Source of the DNA: Pirellulales bacterium
GTDB lineage: Bacteria > Planctomycetota > Planctomycetia > Pirellulales > JACPPG01
NCBI GenBank assembly: GCA_036499395.1
Contig: DASYDW010000122.1
Location: 272,797-336,796, forward strand
DNA: 64,000 nucleotides
Reading direction: 5' to 3'
Both the position numbers and the translations under genes were made by a program. Positions 7,015 to 15,606 of the stretch are shown here, one piece after another (position 1 is the stretch's first letter; each line of letters opens with the position of its first letter). The notes under the pieces were generated by a model, which was not told the origin of the DNA, ran no database searches, and worked only from the letters and a program-made list of their open reading frames with translations.

Positions 7015-8427
7015 ATGCCTCATTCTGATCGCGCAGCGACCGCTTCGAAGGACGAGCAGAGCCTGCAACCCGTCCTCGGGTTGTTCTCGGCCACGGCCCT
7101 GGTCATTGGTGCCGTCATTGGCTCCGGCATCTTTCTAAAGCCCAGCCAGGTCGCCGCGGCGACGCAAGGTTATGTAGGGCTGATCCTGGCTCTTTGGATC
7201 GTGTTGGGGCTCGTCAATCTATGCGGATCCTTGGTGCTCGCCGAACTATCGGGCATGTTTCCGCGCGCCGGGGGAACCTACCTGTTCTTACGCGAAGCCT
7301 ATGGCCCTTTGTGGGCGTTTAGTTGGGCTTGGGCTGAATTCTGCATCATTCGTAGCGGAGCCATCGCCACGTTGGCGGCCGCAATGGCCATCGCCGTTGG
7401 CGAGTTCTCTGCCGCGCTCGGTCATGACCTCGGACCGACCGCTGAGCGTGCCTTTGCGATCGGCAGCATTGCCGTGTTAGCGACCGTCAACATCGTGGGC
7501 ACGGTCTGGGGAGGCATCGTGCAGAACGTCACGACGCTGATCAAGGTCGGGTTCGTCGCCCTGCTCGCACTACTGCCTTTTGTGGCGCTCGAGTCGGGTG
7601 GAGTTCATTGGGAACGTATCTGGCCGAGCGCCATGAGCGCGAGTCTACTCGTCGGCATCGGGAGCGCCGTCTCGGGCATCATGTGGGCGTACGACGGTTG
7701 GGCAAATCTGCCCATCGTTGCCGAGGAGGTGCGCAATCCGGACCGTAATGTGCCACGTGCGTTAGTCGTCGGGGTGGTATTGCTGATCGTGCTGTACGTT
7801 GGCGCGAACCTGGCCTATCACCTGACGTTACCGTCGAGCGAAATTGCTACGGCCAAGGCCACGGCCGTCGTAGTGGCTGAAAAGCTGATTCCGAACTTTG
7901 GCGGAAAGTTGACCCTGGCCATGCTGGCGGTGTCGGTCTTTGGCGCGCTGAATGCCAACATACTCACCGGGCCGCGCGTGTTGTTCGCGGTCGCACGCGA
8001 TCACGCGTTTCTTGGTCCTTTACGCCGTATTGAGCCCCGTTTCGGTACGCCGGCCGTGGCCATCGCGGCCCTTTCGACGTGGGCCGCGCTGCTGGTGATC
8101 GCCGGAGATTTCTACCGCGCCTACAATCCCGATCTCGACAAGCGGTTGTACGATGTACTAAGCGACTATTGCATTTTCGGCGCCGCCCTTTTCTATCTGG
8201 CGGCAGTCGTCGCGGTCTTCGTGCTGCGGCGCGCACGACCTAACGTGCCGCGTCCGTATCGTGCCTGGGGATATCCGGTACTGCCAGCGGTATTTGTCGT
8301 CGCGTATATTTTCGTCTTAGCAAGCATGTTCATCGCTGCACCATTCGAGTGCAGCGTGGGCCTGGGACTGATCGCGACAGGGATGGTGGTTTACGGAGTG
8401 GCGCGCGGATTGGAAACTCGTCGCTAG
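7015..8427 (+). CDS. APC-superfamily amino acid permease
   Basis: 470 residues, about 12 membrane helices, the usual size for the amino acid/polyamine/organocation family. The first helix carries the hallmark unwound segment (TALVIGAVIGSGIFLKP, about 26-42) that binds the substrate amino and carboxyl groups, and TM6 carries the conserved SGIMWAYDGWANLP region. The PRAGGTY loop after TM2 is also typical. Closest in style to the LAT/YfnA-like group of neutral amino acid transporters or exchangers; the exact substrate cannot be read. The ATG at 7015 has an AAGGTGG box 6 nt upstream. It ends 18 bp from the convergent algH gene with no terminator hairpin in between. Confidence 0.88.
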   Translation: MPHSDRAATASKDEQSLQPVLGLFSATALVIGAVIGSGIFLKPSQVAAATQGYVGLILALWIVLGLVNLCGSLVLAELSGMFPRAGGTYLFLREAYGPLWAFSWAWAEFCIIRSGAIATLAAAMAIAVGEFSAALGHDLGPTAERAFAIGSIAVLATVNIVGTVWGGIVQNVTTLIKVGFVALLALLPFVALESGGVHWERIWPSAMSASLLVGIGSAVSGIMWAYDGWANLPIVAEEVRNPDRNVPRALVVGVVLLIVLYVGANLAYHLTLPSSEIATAKATAVVVAEKLIPNFGGKLTLAMLAVSVFGALNANILTGPRVLFAVARDHAFLGPLRRIEPRFGTPAVAIAALSTWAALLVIAGDFYRAYNPDLDKRLYDVLSDYCIFGAALFYLAAVVAVFVLRRARPNVPRPYRAWGYPVLPAVFVVAYIFVLASMFIAAPFECSVGLGLIATGMVVYGVARGLETRR

Positions 8428-8445
8428 TCGTGGATCCTCACCTGC

Positions 8446-9000
8446 TCAGTTCATCGACGGGTCGATCGGCACGTCCTTGATCCGTAACGACGCGAGGACT
8501 TCCCATCCAGCAGCCTCGCTGATCGAGCGTTCCCAGAGCTCTTGATGTAATGCGAAGACATGCCGTAGTGCCGTGGGCTCGGTCCGCCACGCGCCGGCCT
8601 GAAGTTCCATTTCCAATTGCCCGGCGCCCCAACCGGAATAGCCGAAGAAGAAACGTACATCAGGCCGAGGGACGCTGACCAGGGCACGAAGCTGGTCGCT
8701 GCTCGCCGAAAAATACAAGCCGGGCAAGACCTCGAACTCGGCGATCGCCGCGTCCGTGTGCAAGGCCATCAGCGGCCCTTCGCAGGGGCCACCCAAACTG
8801 AGTGGCGCCTCGCAAGAGCAGTCGTCTTGTTCCATGCGCTGCCACAGTTCTTTCATGCTGGTTGTGGTCGTGCGATTCAGCACCAGCCCGAGTGTCCCTT
8901 CGTCGGCCGAATGACGGACGACGAGGACGACCGTCTTTCGGAAATTAGGATCCTCGAGCGCCGGAGACGCGACGAGCAAAAATCCTTGCATCGATTCCAT
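8446..9000 (-). CDS. YqgE/AlgH family protein
   Basis: 184 residues from the ATG at 9000 (a TTG in frame at 9015 would add five). Matches the AlgH fold family: N-terminal GFLLVASPALEDPNFRKTVVLVV, then GTLGLVLNRTT, a GGPCEGPLMALH loop and FFGYSGWGAGQLEMEL. The family is widespread in Gram-negative bacteria; its biochemical role is not settled, and the old description as a transcriptional regulator of alginate genes is poorly supported. Single gene, convergent with the permease. Confidence 0.9.
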   Translation of the reverse strand: MESMQGFLLVASPALEDPNFRKTVVLVVRHSADEGTLGLVLNRTTTTSMKELWQRMEQDDCSCEAPLSLGGPCEGPLMALHTDAAIAEFEVLPGLYFSASSDQLRALVSVPRPDVRFFFGYSGWGAGQLEMELQAGAWRTEPTALRHVFALHQELWERSISEAAGWEVLASLRIKDVPIDPSMN

Positions 9001-9598
9001 GGCCGAGATTTCCAATTACGAGTCGGCGGGAGTCCGGGTTATCGCAATCGCCGGCAGCGGTTATCGATCGGGAGGAGGCGAACCTAGCACTTACTGCACT
9101 GCACCGGGCGCGGCGACAACGCTCATAGGCTACCGCCCTGCGCGAGCGGTAAGAAGTCCCACCAAGCAATCTCGTCAAAATCTGGGCGACCATTTCTGTG
9201 ACCGCTCATCGTTCTGCGCACGTGAACTTGAGAACCTGGGCCCTAGGTAAGGCGATCATCTTGCCGACGAGAAACTTTACCGACGGTGACGGTTATGCCG
9301 ATGCCCGCTCCTGCAATCGCCAAACTGGACTGGCACGGTTCGCACGGCAATTTGCCCGTCGGCAGCCGTTGGGCGATAGCGAGAGAAGCCGTTGCCTAAG
9401 CCTTGGGCTGTCAAAGGGTTCGCGATCGTAAGCCAATGCCGCTCGGGCCGCGCGATTCCCTAGTCGCTGTCCACCTATCGAGTCTGCCGATTCGTCGCAA
9501 ATTGTTAATTCGGCGCACCGTGCTGGCCGATGCGGTTTTAAGACTCGCGTCGATCGCATGGTTTAATCCCGACGTCATGCTTGGAGAGGGAGATCGCA
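9001..9598. other. Intergenic region, no gene seen
   Basis: About 600 bp between the divergent AlgH and MORN-repeat genes. No reading frame with a believable start or composition and no RNA fold was found. Confidence 0.5.
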
Positions 9599-10924
9599 AT
9601 GTTCCGTTCAATGAAGGGCGTGGCGTGGAGCGTCGCGGCCAGCCTATCGTTGGCCGCGACCGCATCGGCGGATGTGATGGAATCCGCCCCTGGCGACGCG
9701 GTATCCGCCGCGCTGGTAGCGGCACCGGCAGAAGCGCCGGCCGAGGTCCCGGTTGTGCCACCGGAGAACGCCGATCCGGTCGAGCAAGAGGCGCAGCCGG
9801 TGTCCCCGACGAATAGCGAGTTGATTCAAGAGCGATACCCGAGTCGCGAAATCAAGATCGAACGCGAAGTCGTTCAAGACGCCAGCGGCAACTACGTCAA
9901 TCATGGCAAGTGGACCATGTATGACGAAAAAGGGCGCATGGTGGCGTGTGGCCAGTACCGCTATGGCGAGCGCCACGGTGTGTGGACGCGATGGCATTCC
10001 GTTGGTGGCAAGGACATGTATTCGCAAGCGCCCTACAAGCTGTTCCAGGCGCCGTTTGTCTCGGAAGTGACATTCGACAATGGCCGGCTGCACGGTAAAT
10101 GGGTCGTCTACGACAAGCAGGATCGCGTGTGCAGCGAGTTCCTCTTCGAAAATGGCGAACGCCAAGGAAAGTCCGTCTGGAACTATCCCAACGGCGAAAA
10201 GATGCGCGAGATCGATTTCACCGGCGGACAGATGGATGGGCAAATGCGTGAATGGGCGGCGCCGAAGAAGCTAACGACTAACGACACGTACATCGAAGGA
10301 CGGCGATTGGCGAAGAAGATTGAGTCCTATCCCAATGGTCAGCCGAAGCTCGAGGCTACTTTTCTCTTTGCCCGCGAAGTGCTGAAATGCAACTACGATT
10401 GGTGGAACGGCAATGTCGTGACCACCGTATCGAAGGAAGGCAAGGATCAAAGGCACGGCCTTTACACCTCATGGCACAAGAACGGCCAAAAGGACGAAGA
10501 GGGGCAGTACCTGAACGATCTGCCCGTCGGCAAAAGCAATTGGTGGTTTGAAAACGGCCAGAAAGCGATCGAAGGTCAATACATCAACGGCGAGCGCAAC
10601 GGTTTGTGGACCTGGTGGCACGAAAACGGTCAAAAGTCCGCCTGCGGCGATTTCGTAAAGGGAGTCGAGACCGGCAAGTGGACGTGGTGGAATGAGGATG
10701 GCAAGGTCGCCAACTCGGCCCGCATCACCGAAGGCAAGTCGACATTCTCCAGCGAAGAGAATCCGGACGTGACGCCGTCGATCGCGAGCGCTCCGAAGGC
10801 GCCCGCACCGAAATCGGTCGGTTCGCGAAGTGTTACCTCGAAAGCCGCGGCGGCCAAGGCGCCGACGCGACAGGCCCGCACCCCCAAGAAGGCGCCGACG
10901 CCCAGTAGCACGATCCGTCGTTAA
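9599..10924 (+). CDS. Secreted MORN-repeat (YwqK-like) protein
   Basis: 441 residues from the ATG at 9599, chosen because a GGAGAGGGAG run lies 6 nt before it. Signal peptide (FRSMKGVAWSVAASLSLAATASA) with cleavage after ASA, then a Pro/Ala/Glu-rich linker to about residue 75. Repeats of the MORN-variant type follow, alternating G.W..W and ENGQK...G.Y.NGERHG: examples are GKWTMYDEKG, GVWTRWH, GLYTSWHKNGQK, NWWFENGQKAIEGQY and GLWTWWHENGQK. The C-terminal 60 residues are a basic Ala/Pro/Lys tail. These repeats form beta-hairpin ladders; in planctomycetes such proteins are common but uncharacterised. The annotation as antitoxin that this family often carries is not supported here, since no toxin gene is adjacent. 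A terminator follows at 10967-11004. Confidence 0.82.
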   Translation: MFRSMKGVAWSVAASLSLAATASADVMESAPGDAVSAALVAAPAEAPAEVPVVPPENADPVEQEAQPVSPTNSELIQERYPSREIKIEREVVQDASGNYVNHGKWTMYDEKGRMVACGQYRYGERHGVWTRWHSVGGKDMYSQAPYKLFQAPFVSEVTFDNGRLHGKWVVYDKQDRVCSEFLFENGERQGKSVWNYPNGEKMREIDFTGGQMDGQMREWAAPKKLTTNDTYIEGRRLAKKIESYPNGQPKLEATFLFAREVLKCNYDWWNGNVVTTVSKEGKDQRHGLYTSWHKNGQKDEEGQYLNDLPVGKSNWWFENGQKAIEGQYINGERNGLWTWWHENGQKSACGDFVKGVETGKWTWWNEDGKVANSARITEGKSTFSSEENPDVTPSIASAPKAPAPKSVGSRSVTSKAAAAKAPTRQARTPKKAPTPSSTIRR

Positions 10925-10966
10925 GCCGTCTGGCTACGATCGCCATGTCGGACAAAAGATTCAGCC

Positions 10967-11004
10967 TGCCCGCGGCCTCGATTGAGAGGGGTCGCGGGCA
11001 TTTT
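10967..11004 (+). terminator. Intrinsic terminator after the MORN-repeat gene
   Basis: An 8-bp stem TGCCCGCG (10967-10974) with CGCGGGCA (10993-11000), an inner CCTC/GAGG stem, and four T directly after it (11001-11004). It sits between two convergent genes. Confidence 0.6.
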
Positions 11005-11021
11005 CATGCGCCAACAATGCC

Positions 11022-11870
11022 TCAGCCGGCGGGCAGTTGATCGAAAAAAGCATCCAGTGCGGCTAACCACTGTTGGCTGCGTGCGTCGTTGTGATCTCCG
11101 CCCGGGATCACAACAAGCTGCTTGGGGCTGCACGCCGCCGCGTGCAATCGCTGTCCTAGCGCAAACGGGACGATGCTGTCGGCATCGCCGTGGCACTGCA
11201 GCAAAGGGCCTGTATATCGGCCGATCTTAGCTTCAGAGTCCAAACGCGTGCGCATCAGCCATCGATGCGGCAACCAAGGAAAGTGAAAAGCCGCGACGTC
11301 GGGAATCGATGTGAACGTGTTCTCCAGGATCAAGCCGCGTGCCCCGTCGTTGGCTGCAACGTCCACCGCGACGGCGCCGCCAATACTCTCACCAAGCAGC
11401 ACGATTTGCTGCGGCGCGACGCCGGCACGTTCCGCCAACCAATCGCGCGCTGCGCGGGCGTCGGCCAGCACACCGTGCTCGTGAGGACGTCCTTCGCTGC
11501 GGCCAAACCCTCGATAATCAAACGCCAGTACTGCGACGCGCAACTCCTGTTGCAGCTGACGCAGCCACGCCGCGCGATGAGCAACGTGCCCGGCATTGCC
11601 GTGCGCGAACAGGAGATACGCCCGCGGTGCGACGGCCGGCAGGTACCATGCGTGCAGTTGCACACCGTCCTCGGATTTGAACCATGCGTTCTCGAACTCC
11701 AGTTCTTGCGGCTGCCAATCGCCGTCTGGATAGCGGGAGGGCATGAAGATCAGCAAGTTTTCGAAAAACATCGGTACGAGCAATAGGACGAGGGCCACGA
11801 TTGCCAGATAGCGCAGGGCGCGAAAACGATGCCAGACGCCCGGTTTCGTCGTATAGACTTCGGCGGCCAT
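11022..11870 (-). CDS. Membrane-anchored alpha/beta hydrolase, BEM46/ABHD13-like
   Basis: 282 residues. An N-terminal membrane helix (YLAIVALVLLLVPMFFENLLIF, split over about 21-42) anchors the protein, with the hydrolase domain outside the cytoplasm. Seen: oxyanion loop AHGNAGH (89-95), DYRGFGRSEG, nucleophile elbow GESIGG with Ser162, acid in HGDADSIVP, and His in GGDHND. Substrate unknown; the BEM46-like group contains esterases, thioesterases and depalmitoylases. Convergent with the MORN gene and alone on its strand apart from the small membrane protein upstream at 11964-12251. Confidence 0.85.
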   Translation of the reverse strand: MAAEVYTTKPGVWHRFRALRYLAIVALVLLLVPMFFENLLIFMPSRYPDGDWQPQELEFENAWFKSEDGVQLHAWYLPAVAPRAYLLFAHGNAGHVAHRAAWLRQLQQELRVAVLAFDYRGFGRSEGRPHEHGVLADARAARDWLAERAGVAPQQIVLLGESIGGAVAVDVAANDGARGLILENTFTSIPDVAAFHFPWLPHRWLMRTRLDSEAKIGRYTGPLLQCHGDADSIVPFALGQRLHAAACSPKQLVVIPGGDHNDARSQQWLAALDAFFDQLPAG

Positions 11871-11963
11871 GATCGTGGTTCAGCAGAGCCGCGCATGAAG
11901 ATTCTACCAGCATCGCGGCTCGAGGCGATGGCGACAGTCACGCCAGGCGACACGATCGAACGG

Positions 11964-12251
11964 TCAGGTTTGGCAATGTAGCCCGGCGCGGCCGGCACTG
12001 ATCGAAAACCTTGCGCGTTTTTCCGGCGCCGCGCGGACGACGGCCGTGATTTCGTCGGCCGACATGCCACGGTCGAGCATCGATTGCTTCAAAGCGTTGT
12101 TGTCCTCGGTCTGGCGGACTTTGCGCCACGCTTCGCTGATGATGGCCGTCATGCAGATGGCGGTGCCGGAAATCATGGCCAAGGATCCCAGTAGGGCACC
12201 CAACATGATGCCGGGGTCCGAGGCCAGCGTCTCGATAACTTGCGACCACAT
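11964..12251 (-). CDS. Small membrane protein, function unknown
   Basis: 95 residues from the ATG at 12251, which has a GGAGGG box 8 nt upstream; an in-frame start at 12269 would place that box inside the gene. One membrane helix (IMLGALLGSLAMISGTAICMTAII) is followed by a charged cytoplasmic part with RKVRQTEDNNALKQSML and DRGMSADEITAVVRAAP. The last motif, a short helix with an Asp-Glu-Ile core, is reminiscent of small planctomycete membrane proteins but I cannot name a family. Function unknown. Confidence 0.6.
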   Translation of the reverse strand: MWSQVIETLASDPGIMLGALLGSLAMISGTAICMTAIISEAWRKVRQTEDNNALKQSMLDRGMSADEITAVVRAAPEKRARFSISAGRAGLHCQT

Positions 12252-12442
12252 AACCGAGGCCCTCCGCAATTAGGCAAATGACAGGCTCGTGCAGCTATTC
12301 GCCGCCGCGGCGAGAATCTTTGCTCCATTCTAGCGCCCCGGCCGCAAAAAAGCTGCAAGTTGCCAGAATTCAGCCCCGGCCGGCGAGCGGCACTCTTGTA
12401 ACGAGTTGGAACCGCACGCCGATCGGACCCCCGCCTGTTCCT

Positions 12443-13885
12443 CTATTGTTCATCTGGCGGAGAGGAACTCGTCGGTTTGGCGTCGGTGGGCACTGCCTGA
12501 GGTGGGGCGGCCGGGCTTTTCTCAACCACAGGCGCTTCCTCCCGCAGATCCTGAACGCTGGTTTTGACGAACAGATACAGGTTCGGGTCACCGGCCTCGG
12601 GCTGGCTCTCGAAGGTCATCCCGCCTACCAGCACCGTTTGGTTGGTCGGAACACGGAGTGTGGTCGACAGGCGATGAGTCGTCAGCACCGGTCGGTCGAT
12701 CGCATCAACAATCTCGGCCGGCGTCGCCCGAATTGTCTGTTCCTTAGCACTGATTTGCGCTTGTTTGACAGCGGGCTTTTTCAATCGCGCCACGCGGCTG
12801 TGTACGTCGAGCACCACGTGCGTGGCACTTTTCGTTGCGACGGGAGTGATTTGCAACGCCGCCCCTTCCTGCACGACGGTTACCGTGGGGTCAAATAGAA
12901 CGGGCTCCGGAGCCTTGGCGTCGAGGACTTGCTGCACGATCGGTGTCATGTTCGTAACGGCCAGGCTCTGTCCGCCACTTTCGGTATGAACGGTTTGGCC
13001 ATTGTAGCAGGTCAATGCCGCGTTATAGGCGCGGTGATGATTGGCGTCATTGTGCTCGTCGTCCAGCAGTTTTGCCCAGACTTTCTCATCGACCACCGTT
13101 GTTCCTGCGTCGCGGGCGCGATCGGCGTGTTCGCCTAGCAGACCGTTCAACTCTCCAGCCGTTAACCACAACCAATCGGCCCGGACCGTGATCGAACGCA
13201 GGGTGCGCCAACGCTGGCGAAATAGGTTCAACAACGCGTCGATCTGCTCGTGCATCGGCTGGTTAGCGGAAATCAACAGCGAGGTTCCGACGCGGGCGAT
13301 CGAAGCTTCGCCACCGTTTGAGTCCCAGTGATCCGGCGCAATCGTCTGTTGAATTGCATTAATCAATTCGTCGATCGTAGCCCGTCCACCCGGCGCGTCG
13401 GCGGATGTGTTATTCTGTTGCCCTCCCATCTGCCTCAACGTAGATGTCCTGGTTTCTGGAACCGTCACAGAGGCAGGTACATTGAACATTCCTCCACCCA
13501 TTCCTCCCATCATGCCGCCTGCCGAGCCGTTCAGTTCCTTGGCCGCGGCTACGGGAAATATCGAAGTGCTCATACCTCCCAGATCGGTCAAACGCATTGC
13601 TGGATAGGATGGAGACATGGCGAAGAGATCGCTCAGATCATAGATCCGTATGATGATCGCTGGATTCCGGCCTTCGCGCATGGCGCCGATCTGCGTCACG
13701 CGGTCGTTTGCGTCGGGACGTCCCTGTGGTCGTTCCAATTGACGCAGCTGCGCTTCCAACAGTTCCATGGTGCGACGCAACTCTTGCACGTCGCCGCGTG
13801 ACGCGGCCCCACCCATTTGTGCAAAACTCAGTCGGGGACAAAGAACAGCTACTACTACTGCGCATGAAATAAGCCTCGAGAACAT
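12443..13885 (-). CDS. Secreted secretin-like protein
   Basis: 480 residues from the ATG at 13885, preceded 5 nt upstream by GGGGAGG; the frame is open further upstream but without a signal. Signal peptide (MFSRLISCAVVVAVLCPRLSFAQ), a coiled-coil segment (DVQELRRTMELLEAQLRQLE), a Gly/Met-rich stretch (GGMMGGMGGGM), a short N-domain with the signature SLLISANQPMHEQIDALLNL, and a C-terminal region with RVPTNQTVLVGGM, which resembles the beta-lip of secretin family proteins. A Pro/Ser-rich tail ends the protein. Such proteins are abundant in planctomycetes as relatives of type II/III secretion secretins, but no pseudopilus or ATPase gene is adjacent, so a role in a secretion machine is not shown. 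Confidence 0.7.
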   Translation of the reverse strand: MFSRLISCAVVVAVLCPRLSFAQMGGAASRGDVQELRRTMELLEAQLRQLERPQGRPDANDRVTQIGAMREGRNPAIIIRIYDLSDLFAMSPSYPAMRLTDLGGMSTSIFPVAAAKELNGSAGGMMGGMGGGMFNVPASVTVPETRTSTLRQMGGQQNNTSADAPGGRATIDELINAIQQTIAPDHWDSNGGEASIARVGTSLLISANQPMHEQIDALLNLFRQRWRTLRSITVRADWLWLTAGELNGLLGEHADRARDAGTTVVDEKVWAKLLDDEHNDANHHRAYNAALTCYNGQTVHTESGGQSLAVTNMTPIVQQVLDAKAPEPVLFDPTVTVVQEGAALQITPVATKSATHVVLDVHSRVARLKKPAVKQAQISAKEQTIRATPAEIVDAIDRPVLTTHRLSTTLRVPTNQTVLVGGMTFESQPEAGDPNLYLFVKTSVQDLREEAPVVEKSPAAPPQAVPTDAKPTSSSPPDEQ

Positions 13886-14095
13886 GACAGCCTCCCCTGA
13901 TTCGCGAACGCGAAGTTTGGAATGACGCTCGTGTTCCGCGAGCGGCGGGTGATCCCGCATCTGGAGAGTACTGGTCGTGCTAGGCAAAAAGCAACGAAAA
14001 AAGATCGTGAACTATTGCACGACCTGGCTAGCGCGCTATCGACTTGCGCTCGAGAGAAGTTGGGGGAAATGCGCGCATCAATATTTACGCGGCGC

Positions 14096-15376
14096 TCACC
14101 ATTTGATGCCGAATGTCGCCCCGAAGGTGCCGGGGCCGGCCGACGGGATGATGAACATATTGGTCGAGCGATCAGTAAGATCCACGGCTTCGACCGACAG
14201 TGCGGCCAGCCACACCCCCAAGGTGACCTGCGACAGATAATGTTGGTCGACGTCGATGCGTCCCCAGGCGGGGAACAAGGCCAATGCCCACATGCCCGCT
14301 TTGATCAGCTTCGAATCGGTCATCTTCGCGGCGGTCAGAAAGCTGATGGCGCCGATCCAGGCGTCGCCGCTTGCGCCGTGGCTATCTTGAAAGGGATGCC
14401 AATAGGAGTTGATGTCGGCACTGGGGCGATGCGCGCCGAGTCCGTATTGCAGCGCCAGCAGCATCGGGCCACCGACCAGGAACGCGCGTGTGCTGTTTCG
14501 ACCCCAGGTGCCGATTACGTGCGCCGCAGGTGAATATTCTTCGAGCGGCGTCAGAATGAATCCCGTTCCCAGCCAAATCGGCAACATCAGCCCACCATTG
14601 CCCAGCCAGGCGATATCGTTGTGGATATTGTCCGAGCGGGCGCTGCGTACGTCGTCCTGGTACCAATTGCGGAAATGTTGATCGATCGACGTGTTCGCCA
14701 GGATGGCGGCCACGCCGATACCGGCCCCGAGCCAGATCAAGCTGCGCGCCGAGTAGAAATTCCGATAGTCTAAGCGGATATCCGAGAGCATCTCGCCCCC
14801 GGTCTCGACGCCAGGACCAAATACGCGAGCGAAGAACCCCCGACGGCGCGGACCATCCGGCGGAGTCATCAGCCCCAGCGTTCCCTCAGGCATGCCCTCG
14901 CCAGGCAGGACTAGTTCGCCAGATCTGGCCGAAGCAGGATTCGAGTCGGGCGCGGTGGTTCGACCACTCGACGGATCGACCTGCGCGATGAATTGCGGCG
15001 GTGGCAGACGGATCGGTTGAGGTTCAGCAGCGACATTGCGAGCGAATTCGTTTGGCGCCAGGACTCGGTCCGCACGAGCTAGAACCAACGGGGGGCTATC
15101 GAAGGAACCATCCCCCGCGACAGCGAATCCGGGAGGCCGTTGCAAGCCGTCTAGCGACCCTTCTGCCGGGTTCGTCATTGATGGCGGGTAATTCGTCGGC
15201 GCGAGCGGCGCCTGCCAGGCCGAGGCGGTCGAGGTGGCGCCGAGCCAGACCAAGAGCACAGCGCCGCAGCAAAGCGAATTCTTCGTTAGCCTTCGTGGTG
15301 CCGGCGCGCGCCGGCACGCACGCAGCAGCAGCAGCAGTGCCCGCATCAGCGCAGCTTGACCGACGAACCGACGCAT
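14096..15376 (-). CDS. PAP2-superfamily membrane protein with altered active-site motifs
   Basis: 426 residues. The N-terminus has a signal-like helix (CCGAVLLVWLGATSTASA, 36-53), then a Pro-rich linker to about residue 180, then a membrane domain of the PAP2 type. The three phosphatase motifs are only partly kept: HRP (316-318) is present, motif 2 reads ASGDAW with Asp338 where the proton-donating His of PSGH belongs, and motif 3 reads GRIDVDQHYLSQ, keeping Arg373 and the nucleophile His379 but with Gln383 for Asp. It may still be active with a changed mechanism, or be a structural relative. Start at 15376 with a GGAG about 10 nt upstream; an ATG at 15346 is possible. Confidence 0.75.
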   Translation of the reverse strand: MRRFVGQAALMRALLLLLRACRRAPAPRRLTKNSLCCGAVLLVWLGATSTASAWQAPLAPTNYPPSMTNPAEGSLDGLQRPPGFAVAGDGSFDSPPLVLARADRVLAPNEFARNVAAEPQPIRLPPPQFIAQVDPSSGRTTAPDSNPASARSGELVLPGEGMPEGTLGLMTPPDGPRRRGFFARVFGPGVETGGEMLSDIRLDYRNFYSARSLIWLGAGIGVAAILANTSIDQHFRNWYQDDVRSARSDNIHNDIAWLGNGGLMLPIWLGTGFILTPLEEYSPAAHVIGTWGRNSTRAFLVGGPMLLALQYGLGAHRPSADINSYWHPFQDSHGASGDAWIGAISFLTAAKMTDSKLIKAGMWALALFPAWGRIDVDQHYLSQVTLGVWLAALSVEAVDLTDRSTNMFIIPSAGPGTFGATFGIKW

Positions 15377-15606
15377 CCTGCGACGACTCCAGGCCGAGAA
15401 TCGAGAGAAGGGGGGCGAGTATCCCAGGAACGCTTGCCGATCACAATCGAGACGGCGATCTCAAGTCGAAAAAGCAAGGAATTGGGCTGTGCTATCATGC
15501 TTGCCGGCAGCTTCTATGTCGCCGTATCCTTTGCAGGATGCCCACTCGCTGAAATGCGAGACGTTCCCATCGCTCCGTATCGCAGGCAATTCCGAATGGG
15601 AGTTCC

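Noticed and set aside
9599..10924. Reading the MORN-repeat protein as an antitoxin
   Set aside because: The name YwqK-like antitoxin is carried by many such repeat proteins, but here the protein is exported and there is no adjacent toxin gene.
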